Source: Arthrobacter sp. AK04 (GTDB taxonomy: Bacteria > Actinomycetota > Actinomycetes > Actinomycetales > Micrococcaceae). From it: DNA of 64,000 bases. The stretch is taken from assembly GCF_021129155.1 (NCBI RefSeq), contig NZ_JAJOMC010000015.1:1-64000 (forward strand). Reading direction: 5' to 3'. The stretch's first letter is position 1, and every line of letters begins with the position of its first letter. Below the pieces are notes generated by a model, which was not told the DNA's origin, ran no database searches, and saw nothing but the letters and a program-made list of their open reading frames with translations. Of this stretch, positions 8,651 through 16,703 are shown piece after piece. A program made the position numbers and the translations under genes.

Positions 8651-8908
8651 ATGGCACATTCGCAGTTCGACCTCTTTCTCAAAGAAGCCACCTACCTCGA
8701 CCAGGCCTCGGAATCCACGCTGGACCGTGACCGCCTGTACGGCCTGTACACCAGCTGGTGCTTTATCAACCAGCAGAAACCGGGACCTGAATCGGACTTC
8801 TGGGCAGCCATGAGCCACCGCAGGATTGCCTCCGGCCACAACGGGCTGCGCATGAAGGGTCCCGCTGCCGCCGATTACATCCTGGCAAGCTACCCCGGCC
8901 TCGTATAA
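8651..8908 (+). CDS. Conserved hypothetical protein, 85 aa
   Basis: Not recognised with a function. The sequence begins MAHSQFDLFLKEATYLDQASE and ends in a hydrophobic YILASYPGLV. It has no signal peptide or membrane segment and one Cys. GAAGGGA is placed correctly before the ATG, and codon use matches its neighbours. It is divergent from the TetR gene with the TCTAC operator between them, so it may be under that regulator. Confidence 0.7.
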   Translation: MAHSQFDLFLKEATYLDQASESTLDRDRLYGLYTSWCFINQQKPGPESDFWAAMSHRRIASGHNGLRMKGPAAADYILASYPGLV

Positions 8909-8930
8909 CAAGCCGCAGCAGACGGACAAC

Positions 8931-8968
8931 GGCGTGGACCAGGTGCTTTCGGGCACGGGGTCCACGCC
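8931..8968 (+). terminator. Hairpin downstream of the 85-aa gene
   Basis: Ten-base perfect arms GGCGTGGACC and GGTCCACGCC enclose an 18-base loop. Only a weak T-rich tract (TTCCTGTTTCT) follows, so termination is plausible rather than certain. Confidence 0.45.
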
Positions 8969-9052
8969 ATTCCTGTTTCTGCGGATCTCCTGCTTGCCGC
9001 CGGCGGCCGGGTAGGCTGCGTCCACACCGGCCCATCTGAAAGGCTCCTGGAC

Positions 9053-9643
9053 ATGATTGACAGCAGCGCTGATTTGCGAGCAGGACTCCGCATCCGGCTG
9101 CTCACGGATGCAGACGCCCCCGCGCTGGCCGAGGCCTACACGCGCAACCGTGAGCATCTGGCTCCATGGGAGCCGGAGCGCACGGACGCCTTCTTCACCA
9201 GCGGGCACCAGTTGGACAGCATCCGCGCCAAGCTCGCCCAGCATGCGTTGGGCGCCGAAGTTCCGTGGGTTTTAGTCGAAGAAGAGGACGACGGCGGCGG
9301 CCCGGTACCCACAGACCGGCCAGGCGGGCGCGTGGCTGGGACAGTGACGCTGACGGGGATCGTCCGCGGCCCCTTCCTCAGCGCCAACCTGGGCTACTGG
9401 CTTGACCACGAACTCACCGGGCAAGGGATCGGCACATCCGCCGTTCTGCACGCGGTCAACTACTCCCGCACCGGGCTTGGCCTGCACCGCATCCAGGCTG
9501 CCACCCTGCTGCAGAACACAGCGTCCAGGCGGATCCTGCGGAGGACAGGGTTCCGGGAGATCGGTGTTGCGCAACAATACCTGAAGATTGCAGGCCGGTG
9601 GCAGGACCATCTGCTCCACCAGCTGATCCTGCCGCACCCCTGA
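9053..9643 (+). CDS. GNAT N-acetyltransferase, RimJ/RimL type
   Basis: 196 residues. It opens with IRLLTDADAPALAEAYTRNREHLAPWEP, the usual start of ribosomal-protein or small-molecule N-acetyltransferases of the RimJ/RimL class. The acetyl-CoA block is LGYWLDHELTGQGIGTSAVLHAV, and the C-terminal ATLLQNTASRRILRRTGFREIG is typical. The N-terminal insert between strands is rich in acidic residues and Gly (EEEDDGGGPVP). The acceptor is unknown. It is monocistronic and converges with the OpgC fusion gene. Confidence 0.9.
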   Translation: MIDSSADLRAGLRIRLLTDADAPALAEAYTRNREHLAPWEPERTDAFFTSGHQLDSIRAKLAQHALGAEVPWVLVEEEDDGGGPVPTDRPGGRVAGTVTLTGIVRGPFLSANLGYWLDHELTGQGIGTSAVLHAVNYSRTGLGLHRIQAATLLQNTASRRILRRTGFREIGVAQQYLKIAGRWQDHLLHQLILPHP

Positions 9644-9645
9644 GT

Positions 9646-9668
9646 CCCGCCAAGGCTCCGCGGGCGGG
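9646..9668 (+). terminator. Short GC hairpin between convergent genes
   Basis: CCCGCC (9646-9651) pairs with GGCGGG (9663-9668) directly after the acetyltransferase stop. No T-run follows. Confidence 0.35.
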
Positions 9669-9676
9669 GCGCGTCC

Positions 9677-12091
9677 TCAGGTGGGGACGATTTTGAAGAG
9701 GAACCGGGTCCGCACCATCACCCAGAGGAGCCCGAGGACTACTGCATAGGCGAGGGTGTTGATCAGGATGTTCTCTTGCTGCAGGGCCGGGATGTTGGCT
9801 ATGACGGCTATAAGCACCACATGCATGATGAACACGTAGAGGGTGGCGCGGCCCAGGGGGACCAGGAACCAGCCCAGGGCGCGTTGCACCGGTTTCCAGT
9901 ACGCGGTGAGGAATGCATAGGCCGCCACCACCAGGACCAGGACGTTCAGCAGCCGGCCCGGGGCAAGATACGTGCGTCCGAAGAACAGGTCATACATGGC
10001 CCGGTACGCGGTGTCCGGGATGATCGCCAGGCGGACGTCAAACCCGTTGGCCAGGTACGGATTGCCCCAGGACAGGAAGGCAAACGCGAAAGCCAGGGCG
10101 GTGCAGGCCGCCACCGCGGAGGTATGCGCTGAAAGCCAGGCTACGATTCTCCGCCGGTGGAACCCGGCCGCCAGGCCGATGACGAACAGCACCTGCCACA
10201 CCAGCAGGGGGAATGAATCCTCGAACTGCGACGGCAGGATCCGGAAGCGTGTCACCGTACCCAGCGCGTACACAGCCAGCGATGCCGCCAGCACCCACAG
10301 AGCTTTGCCGCGGTTCAGGGCGGCGAGGATCACCGGGCTGGCCAGCAGCAGCACCACGTACAGGCCCATCACGTTGAACTGCCACGGCCCGAACTGGAGC
10401 AGCAGGATGGCGGGAAGCACCTCTGGCGGCACGGGGAACTGGAACAGCGTTTCCATGCCCGCGTAGAGATCGTAGGTGCGGCCGGCGCCTTCGTGCCCTG
10501 CCCCGCCGGTGCCCTGGTCCACGAAGGTTGTAAGCGCATCCGTCCGGAAAACCGGCAGCAGCGACAGGAGGAAAACGCCCACCAGCACCACGAGCGCCGT
10601 GACGTAGAGCTTTCCTGCCCGGCGCGAGGTAAGGTCCACCACCGTGCCAAAATCATCTTTCGCCCTGGGCCCGTACACCATGCCCACCACCAGGCCGGAG
10701 AACAGAACGAACAGCTCGGCGCCCGAAACAAAGCCCACCGCCTCCTGGGTCAGGAGCTGGAAGAGCGACACCATGCCCAGGTGGTTCACCACCACGAACA
10801 CGATGGCCAGGCCGCGGAGCAGGTCCACGCGGGAGTCCCTGCTGGACGGGTCGCTGTAGCCCCACGCCGTGACTGCACTGACTTTGGCGGGGACTTGCCA
10901 CAGCGCCACCAGGAGGAGGATGAGCGCCGCCCCCACGCTCCAGGCGGCCGCACCGGACAGTGTGTTGGACCTGACGAACGATGGACCTGCGGTGACCTCG
11001 GTAACCGGCCCCGTCACCACCGGGGATCCCTCAAGCCGGGTGCGGGCAGCGTCCGCAATTCCGGCGTTTCCGGTGAGGCGCCAGTCGATGCTGGTCACGC
11101 CCGTGTCCCGTGTACTGGTGCGTTCGTCCCAGACCACTGCGCCCGTCATTCCAAAGCCGGCTGACGCTGCAACGCCCAGAACCTGGTCCCACCAGCTGTT
11201 CTTGATTTCCGCTTCCGCAGCACCTCCGGCGGACGGGCTGTAAAAGGCCGAAGTCTGCAGCATCAAGGGCTTGCCCCGCCCCGCCGCATACGTCCCGTAG
11301 AAATTTTCCCCGCCGGAAGCCGTCAGCATCTCCTGCAGCTCACCGGCCCGGGGAACGGTGTTAACTGCGGCGCCCCCTGCAGTGTCATCGTGATAGGCCG
11401 TCAGGCCCACCCAGTCCACGGCGCCGTCCCCCGGGTAGTAGGGTTCGTAGGCTTTGTCCGAGCCGTTCCAAGCGCCGTCGCCATTGGTGTCCAACAGGGC
11501 GAACCCTTCGCTTCCCGGCGCGGGCGCATTCCGGTTCCGGTCAAAGGGATAGTCCTTGCCCAAGTACGGCTCCCACACCATGGCATAACCGCCGCCGTTC
11601 CCGGCATCCCGGAAAGCCGCTGCCACCGCCTGGAACGACTGCCGGTAGGCGGCCGGCTGCTGGCCCCACTCCACCCAGCTGGCATTCATGTCCGGCGCGT
11701 AGCGGATGAGCAGCTGGCCGTTGAAATCACCTTTTATCCGGCGCACTTCCCCGGCAAAGGCTGCAGCGGCGTCAGGGGTGACCTGGTCCAGCGGCACAAC
11801 AGGCCTTACCGTGAGCATCGCATGGGCGCCCTGTCCGGCGGATTGCTCCAGGAAGCCCCGGATGTCGCTCTCTTCCGAAACGCGGAACGGGAAGGCGATG
11901 TCGTGTCCAAAGATCGCGGGGGACGCCCCGAGCCGCTCGGAGAAACCGCCGGCGGTGTCCTCTCCCCATTCGAGGACTGCGCCCAGCAGCGGCTTGCCTT
12001 CCTCCGGAAAGCTCCGGGCTGCCTGCGCTGGCCCGGCGGGCACCACCACAGCCAGGACGGTCATCAGCGCGGCGGCGAGGACGGCAGCCAT
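9677..12091 (-). CDS. Secreted GH26-like domain fused to an OpgC-type membrane acyltransferase
   Basis: At least 804 residues. A signal-like segment (MAAVLAAALMTVLAVVVPAGPAQA) leads a region (about 30-350) resembling GH26 beta-mannanases: YAPDMNASWVEWGQQPAAY and a WEPYLGKDYP block. The usual catalytic His-Glu (HEMN) reads PDMN, and the nucleophile strand reads KPLMLQTSAF with no Glu, so it may only bind sugar. Residues about 385-800 hold ten or so transmembrane helices of the OpgC/acyltransferase type (SRVDLLRGLAIVFVVVNHLGMV). It probably modifies an extracellular glycan. The n-region RPRPFHR lies upstream of this ATG; an ATT after GGGGGG near 12166 might be the true start. Confidence 0.8.
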   Translation of the reverse strand: MAAVLAAALMTVLAVVVPAGPAQAARSFPEEGKPLLGAVLEWGEDTAGGFSERLGASPAIFGHDIAFPFRVSEESDIRGFLEQSAGQGAHAMLTVRPVVPLDQVTPDAAAAFAGEVRRIKGDFNGQLLIRYAPDMNASWVEWGQQPAAYRQSFQAVAAAFRDAGNGGGYAMVWEPYLGKDYPFDRNRNAPAPGSEGFALLDTNGDGAWNGSDKAYEPYYPGDGAVDWVGLTAYHDDTAGGAAVNTVPRAGELQEMLTASGGENFYGTYAAGRGKPLMLQTSAFYSPSAGGAAEAEIKNSWWDQVLGVAASAGFGMTGAVVWDERTSTRDTGVTSIDWRLTGNAGIADAARTRLEGSPVVTGPVTEVTAGPSFVRSNTLSGAAAWSVGAALILLLVALWQVPAKVSAVTAWGYSDPSSRDSRVDLLRGLAIVFVVVNHLGMVSLFQLLTQEAVGFVSGAELFVLFSGLVVGMVYGPRAKDDFGTVVDLTSRRAGKLYVTALVVLVGVFLLSLLPVFRTDALTTFVDQGTGGAGHEGAGRTYDLYAGMETLFQFPVPPEVLPAILLLQFGPWQFNVMGLYVVLLLASPVILAALNRGKALWVLAASLAVYALGTVTRFRILPSQFEDSFPLLVWQVLFVIGLAAGFHRRRIVAWLSAHTSAVAACTALAFAFAFLSWGNPYLANGFDVRLAIIPDTAYRAMYDLFFGRTYLAPGRLLNVLVLVVAAYAFLTAYWKPVQRALGWFLVPLGRATLYVFIMHVVLIAVIANIPALQQENILINTLAYAVVLGLLWVMVRTRFLFKIVPT

Positions 12092-12400
12092 CCGGTGGAA
12101 GGGCCGCGGGCGGCCGCTCGGGGCGGGACGTGCGGGAGCGGCGGCGGATGGCGTGCTAATGAAGACCCCCCAGGGACTTATTCCTCAAGTGACGGGGCGG
12201 CGCCCCTGGACAAACTTTATCCGGGCTGACGCAGGTGGCAGCCACCTGGCACCTGCACGCCCAAGGTGGCGCCGCCGTCGTACGTTAAACGGAGGTGGCT
12301 GACGCATCTTTGGTGCCGCGCCTCCCCACAGCACCCTTCAGTTACGCAACATGACGACGACGGCGGTGCGGCGCCGCGCGGCAAGTGTTACGTTTTTGGG
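12092..12400. other. Intergenic region before the SAM riboswitch
   Basis: No gene seen. The first about 75 bases may code for an N-terminal extension of the OpgC fusion on the minus strand. An AGGTGGC/GCCACCT inverted repeat lies near 12233-12247. The promoter for the riboswitch transcript must lie here, but I cannot assign convincing -35/-10 boxes. Confidence 0.4.
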
Positions 12401-12490
12401 GAGTAATGAGTACCGGCGCCAAGCCCTGACTGGCCGGTCGGCAACCCTCCTTCCACGGCGGGGTGCCTCAGGTGAATACTCGGCATATCG
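12401..12490 (+). ncRNA. SAM riboswitch of the actinobacterial SAM-IV-like type
   Basis: The order of elements matches this class: a GAGTA strand (12408-12412), GCGCCAAGCCC, a GGCCGGTCGGCAACCCTCC block, a GGCGGGGTGCC hairpin, then GGTGAATACTC closing the first helix. The GGCAACC...GGGTGCC wording is characteristic of S-adenosylmethionine-binding RNAs upstream of actinobacterial methionine genes. It precedes DUF1737-rhodanese-metZ, which would be switched off when SAM is plentiful. Confidence 0.85.
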
Positions 12491-12528
12491 ACCATTCGAG
12501 CTGCAAGCGTGAGAGAAGGAGATCCGTC

Positions 12529-12807
12529 GTGTCTGACGCACCTGCCCCTGAAGAAAAACTGTCCTACCGCCTCATCAGCGGCCCGGACAACCGTGAATTC
12601 TGCGAGCGGATCTCAAACGCCCTGGCGGAAGGATATGTGCTGCACGGCAGCCCGGCGGCAACCTTCAACGGCACCAGCGTGATCGTGGCACAGGCCGTGG
12701 TCCTGCCGGCAGCCATCGCCTCAGCGGACGCGGCAGTGGCGGACGCCGTGGATGACCTCGAGTCCGCGGGCGACGACCTTGAGTTCGACGGCGAGGGCCA
12801 CGCATGA
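12529..12807 (+). CDS. DUF1737 domain protein
   Basis: 92 residues. The block KLSYRLISGPDNREFCERISNALAEGYVLHGSPAATFNG is the DUF1737 signature, and the acidic tail (DDLESAGDDLEFDGEGHA) is not conserved. GTG at 12529 follows AAGGAGA at good spacing. Function is unknown. It is the first gene of the SAM-riboswitch operon and overlaps the rhodanese gene by ATGA, which hints at a role in sulfur assimilation. Confidence 0.85.
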   Translation: MSDAPAPEEKLSYRLISGPDNREFCERISNALAEGYVLHGSPAATFNGTSVIVAQAVVLPAAIASADAAVADAVDDLESAGDDLEFDGEGHA

Positions 12808-13214
12808 GCTACGCAGGAGACCTGACGCCGCAGGAGGCCTGGGACAAGCTGGAAGAAGGCGCCATCCTGGTGGATGTGCGCACCGAGGGCGAATGGGCCC
12901 ACATCGGGATCCCGGACACCAAGGCAACAGAGAACGATCCGCTGTTCATCCAGTGGACCTTCCCCGGGGGCATTCCAAACCCTGATTTCATCAACGACCT
13001 CAACCAGCAGGCGCCCGAAGACCGCGCAACTGAACTGGTGTTCCTGTGCCGCTCCGGCCAGCGGTCCATCGCGGCGGCCATAGCGGCCACCCAGGCCGGC
13101 TTCACCTCCTACAACGTGCTGGAGGGCTTTGAAGGCGACCCCGACCGCTTCGGTGAACGCACCGTCAACGGCTGGAAGAACCGCGGCCTGCCAACAAACC
13201 TGGGAAAGATCTAA
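12804..13214 (+). CDS. Rhodanese-like domain protein
   Basis: A single-domain sulfurtransferase of 136 residues. VDVRTEGEWAHIGIPD is the CH2A-type block and VFLCRSGQRSIAAA holds the active-site Cys (about residue 76) in a CRSGQRS loop. It starts inside the previous gene's stop codon, and its stop directly abuts the metZ GTG. Co-transcription with metZ under SAM control suggests it delivers or handles sulfane sulfur for homocysteine formation. Confidence 0.93.
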   Translation: MSYAGDLTPQEAWDKLEEGAILVDVRTEGEWAHIGIPDTKATENDPLFIQWTFPGGIPNPDFINDLNQQAPEDRATELVFLCRSGQRSIAAAIAATQAGFTSYNVLEGFEGDPDRFGERTVNGWKNRGLPTNLGKI

Positions 13215-14423
13215 GTGACCTTCAACGAAGACGCCGCCGGCTGGAGCCCCGACACCCAGGCCGTGCGCGGCGGCCTGGACCGCACCAACTTCCAGGAAAC
13301 CAGCGAAGCCATTTTCCTGAACTCAGGGTTCGTGTACGAATCTGCCGCTGCCGCCGAGCGCGCCTTCACTGGCGAGGACGAGCGCTTTGTCTATTCCCGC
13401 TACGGCAACCCTTCCGTGGCAACCTTCCAGGAGCGGCTCCGCCTCCTGGAAGGAACAGAGGCGTGCTTTGCGACGGCGTCCGGGATGTCCGCCGTGTTCA
13501 CCGCCCTGGGTGCCCTGCTCGGTGCCGGGGACCGCGTGGTCGCCGCCCGTTCGCTGTTCGGGTCCTGCTTCGTGATCCTGAACGAGATCCTGCCGCGGTG
13601 GGGCGTGGAGACGGTCTTCGTTGACGGACCGGACCTGGATCAGTGGCGCGAGGCCCTGTCCCAGCCCACCACCGCCGTCTTCTTCGAATCGCCGTCCAAC
13701 CCCATGCAGGAGATCGTGGACATCGCCGCGGTCAGTGAACTGGCGCACGCGGCCGGGGCGACTGTCGTCGTCGACAACGTCTTTGCCACTCCCCTGCTGC
13801 AGCGCTGCGGGCAGTTTGGCGCAGACGTTATTGTCTACTCCGGCACCAAGCACATCGACGGCCAGGGGAGGGTGCTCGGCGGGGCCATCCTGGGCACCAA
13901 GGAGTTCATCGAGGGCCCGGTGAAGCAGCTGATGCGGCACACCGGCCCGGCATTGTCCGCCTTCAATGCCTGGGTCCTCACCAAGGGCCTGGAGACCATG
14001 GCGCTGCGCGTCAACCATTCCTCGGTCACCGCGCTGCGGCTCGCGGAGTGGCTGGAGGAACAGCCGGCTGTCAGCTGGGTGAAGTACCCGCTGCTGAAAT
14101 CCCACCCGCAGTATGAGCTGGCGGCAAAGCAGATGAGCGCCGGCGGCACGGTCCTCACCCTGGAGCTTGCTCCTTCCGGGGGCCGCTCGGGGAAGGAAGC
14201 CGCCTTCGCGCTGCTGGACGGCCTGCGGATCATCGACATCTCCAACAACCTCGGCGACGCCAAATCCCTTATCACCCACCCGGCCACCACCACGCACCGC
14301 GCCATGGGGCCGGAGGGGCGGGCCGCCATTGGCCTGAGTGACGGCGTTGTGCGGCTTTCCGTTGGCCTGGAGGATGTGGACGACCTCATCGGGGACCTGG
14401 AGCAGGCGCTCAAGCAGATCTAG
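13215..14423 (+). CDS. metZ: O-succinylhomoserine sulfhydrylase
   Basis: 402 residues, a Cys/Met-metabolism PLP enzyme. It makes homocysteine from an O-acylated homoserine and sulfide. Blocks seen: YSRYGNPSVATFQERLRLLEGTE, ATASGMSAVFTALGAL, VVVDNVFATPLLQ, and the PLP lysine in YSGTKHIDGQGRVLGGAIL (about residue 211). The QGRVLGG wording favours MetZ over MetB or MetY. GTG follows the rhodanese stop with no gap. It is the last gene of the riboswitch operon and converges with the DUF1905 gene. Confidence 0.93.
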   Translation: MTFNEDAAGWSPDTQAVRGGLDRTNFQETSEAIFLNSGFVYESAAAAERAFTGEDERFVYSRYGNPSVATFQERLRLLEGTEACFATASGMSAVFTALGALLGAGDRVVAARSLFGSCFVILNEILPRWGVETVFVDGPDLDQWREALSQPTTAVFFESPSNPMQEIVDIAAVSELAHAAGATVVVDNVFATPLLQRCGQFGADVIVYSGTKHIDGQGRVLGGAILGTKEFIEGPVKQLMRHTGPALSAFNAWVLTKGLETMALRVNHSSVTALRLAEWLEEQPAVSWVKYPLLKSHPQYELAAKQMSAGGTVLTLELAPSGGRSGKEAAFALLDGLRIIDISNNLGDAKSLITHPATTTHRAMGPEGRAAIGLSDGVVRLSVGLEDVDDLIGDLEQALKQI

Positions 14424-14441
14424 GTTGCCTGGCGCTGGGCC

Positions 14442-14744
14442 TCACGCGCCTTGGACGGACAGGCGGACTTCCACCGCGTCGCCTTCGCTGATCCGCGCTT
14501 TGGCCCTGATGGCTTTCTTGACCGGCAGGAGGTACGTCCCTGTTTTGGTGTCCGGGAAGAGCGAGGTCTGCCAGGTGTGGCCGGCAATTTCCGCACTCAC
14601 CTGGACTGAGCCGAACGCCTTGCTGCGCCCTGCGTTTTGTGCGCGGACATCGTCCGCGACGTCCGGCGGCAGGGTGAGGAAATGCCAGCCGGCCTCACCG
14701 GGGTACAGCCAGATTTCCGCTTTGAACGAGTACGACGACGTCAC
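14442..14744 (-). CDS. DUF1905 domain protein
   Basis: 100 residues. FKAEIWLYPGEAGWHFLTLPPDVADDVR and FGSVQVSAEIAGHTWQTSLFPDTKTGTYLLPVKKAIRAKA are the family blocks. Often this small barrel is fused to or encoded near YdeI/OmpD-associated domains; here it stands alone. The function is unknown. The GTG at 14744 is chosen because the conserved part starts there; an in-frame ATG at 14804 would add 20 unconserved residues. Confidence 0.85.
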   Translation of the reverse strand: MTSSYSFKAEIWLYPGEAGWHFLTLPPDVADDVRAQNAGRSKAFGSVQVSAEIAGHTWQTSLFPDTKTGTYLLPVKKAIRAKARISEGDAVEVRLSVQGA

Positions 14745-14779
14745 GCGCCGAGTATGGCACGCCTGCGGTGGTGCCGCCA

Positions 14780-14820
14780 GGGCTGTGGATATCCAGCAGG
14801 CCACTAGTTATCCACAGCCC
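14780..14820. repeat. Inverted repeat with 12-base arms (GGGCTGTGGATA / TATCCACAGCCC)
   Basis: Perfect arms enclose a 17-base loop about 47 bases before the DUF222/HNH pseudogene. The right arm includes a perfect DnaA-box-like TTATCCACA (14808-14816). I read it as a regulatory or structural element of the HNH gene, not an origin. Confidence 0.5.
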
Positions 14821-14866
14821 CTGCCGCATGGTCCTTTTTGTCAGACCCCGGCAGGATGATGTCTGT

Positions 14867-16652
14867 ATGGAAACGGACCCGGCGGTTGACCAGGCGGAGG
14901 CAGCCGTTGTGGCTGCCGTCGCTGCGTTAGCTGCTGTACTGGATGGCAGGGACGCTGCGGTTGGCGCTGCTGAAGGGAACGCTGCCGACGCCGGCCCCGG
15001 TGTTGTTTCCGGCCCGGCTGGAGGGCAGGATCCTGCTGATGGGCCTGCCGCAGAAACGGGCCCAAGTCCTGCTGCTGGTTTGGATGATCCGTTGCAGCGG
15101 GTTGCTGACCGGGCGCTGTGGGTTCTGGCGGGAGTGGCACGGTCGGAGGCGAGGCTGGCGGCGTTGAAGGCGCGGGCGGTTCAGGTGCTCGCTGCCGCCA
15201 CGAGCCTGCTGGACGGACCGCCGTCCTCACCGCATGAGGCCACGGCCCAGGACCGGAGCCTGGTGGCCGAGGTGGGGTGTGCGCTGGTGATCGGTGACCG
15301 TGCCGCCGGTGCCCTGTTGGCCGAGTCCCACGCCCTGACCACGTCGCTGCCCCGGACGCTCGCCGCGTTGGGGTCCGGCACGATTCCCTGGGCTCATGCC
15401 CGGGAGATGGTGAACCAGACGGTCGGTCTGACCGGGCCGGGGCAGCGGCCCTGGAGAAGCACTTCCTGGACCCGGACACCCCCAGGCCCGCCGGAGCGGC
15501 CACGATCGGGGAGATGCCCGCCTACCGGTTCAAGGCCAAGGCCCGTACCTGGCGCGAACGCCACCACCCCGAATCGGTCGAGAAGCGCCACGCCAAGGGC
15601 CTAGCGGACCGCCGGGTCGACTACCGGCCGGACCAGGACGGCATGGCCTGGCTTTCGGCCTACCTCCCCGCGCATCAGGCAATGGCGGGCTGGAACCGGC
15701 TCAACGCCCTCGCCCGGGCCGCACAGGGACCCGACGAGCCCCGCACCCTCACCCAGACCCGGGCCGACCAGTTCGCCGAAGCGATCCTCACCAGCGGCAG
15801 CAGCCGCGGTAATGGAGACAGCTCCCGCCTTCATACAGGCAACGGCGACGGGTTGGGTACCAACGACGGGGCGGGTGCAGGGATGGATCCCGCCGGGCTG
15901 TCGTCGCCGGTCCGGGCGCAGGTCCTCGTCACGGTCCCGGTAGTCGCGCTGATGGGCCTGACGGATGAGCCGGCCGTGCTGGACGGCTTCGGGCCGATCC
16001 CGGCGTCCATAGCGAGGGACCTGGTTGCGAACGGTGCTGATTCGTTCCACCGGGTCCTCGTTGATCCGCGGGACGGGGCGCCGTTGGAGATCGGGCGGAC
16101 CAGCTACCGGGTCACCAAAGCCATGCGGAACTGGCTAAGGATGCGGGACGGCAAATGCCCCTTTCCCGGCTGCAGCAACAACTCACTGGATAACGAGGCA
16201 GACCACCTCCTGGCCTGGCAGCACGGCGGCACCACCGGGATCAGCAACCTCGGACAACCCTGCCCGAAACACCACAAACTCAGACACAGCAGCGGGTGGA
16301 CACCATCACCGGCCACCAAGGATGAACCACCCGGCTGGACCTCACCGTCCGGGCGGCACTACAAAAGCGAACATCAGGACTGGGAACCACCCCATTGGCC
16401 GGACTGGGTTACTAAAACGTGGAGTGCGGCAACGAACGCGGAAGGGCAACCGAGTTTGTCTGCGCTCGGAGGCCCGACCCTCCAGGGCTTTGTTGAGCGC
16501 TTTGGGATGCCCCAGGATCTGGACCTGCCCGATGACTTCGATCCGCCAGACGTGGACGTGCCGGAAGACCCGGACCCACCGAGGATGAACTCCCCAAGGA
16601 CCCGTTCCCGGCGTGGCACCTATGGCTGGAAGCTTCTCTTTTGGCTCTTTAG
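14867..16652 (+). pseudogene. DUF222/13E12-type HNH endonuclease, broken by two frameshifts
   Basis: An intact relative would have about 590 residues. The N-terminal half (14867 to about 15440) reads normally through GSGTIPWAHAREMVNQTVGLTG. After a GGGG run near 15436-15440 the homologous AALEKHFLDPDTPRP continues one base back in another frame. The middle carries RFKAKARTWRERHHP and the HNH zinc motif CPFPGCSNNSLDNEADHLLAWQHGG...CPKHH. Near 16580 it shifts again in the same direction, and EDELPKDPFPAWHLWL resumes in the third frame to TAG at 16650-16652. Two single-base losses suggest decay; read errors are the alternative. The middle frame alone stays open to 16707. Confidence 0.82.
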
Positions 16653-16703
16653 GTCAGGCACGGGCTGCAGGACAGACCAGGATCGGCTGACGCCCAGCGC
16701 TGT

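Noticed and set aside
14808-14816. DnaA-box-like TTATCCACA, with another at 42594-42602 and an inverted partner at 14785-14791
   Set aside because: There are too few boxes, no AT-rich unwinding region and no dnaA/dnaN/gyrB genes. The 14.8 kb pair belongs to a hairpin before an HNH gene. Not an origin.
15436-15442. Programmed -1 frameshift as the reason for the split DUF222/HNH gene
   Set aside because: The GGGG run is not a classic X-XXY-YYZ slip site, and a second shift in the same gene makes mutation or read error more likely.
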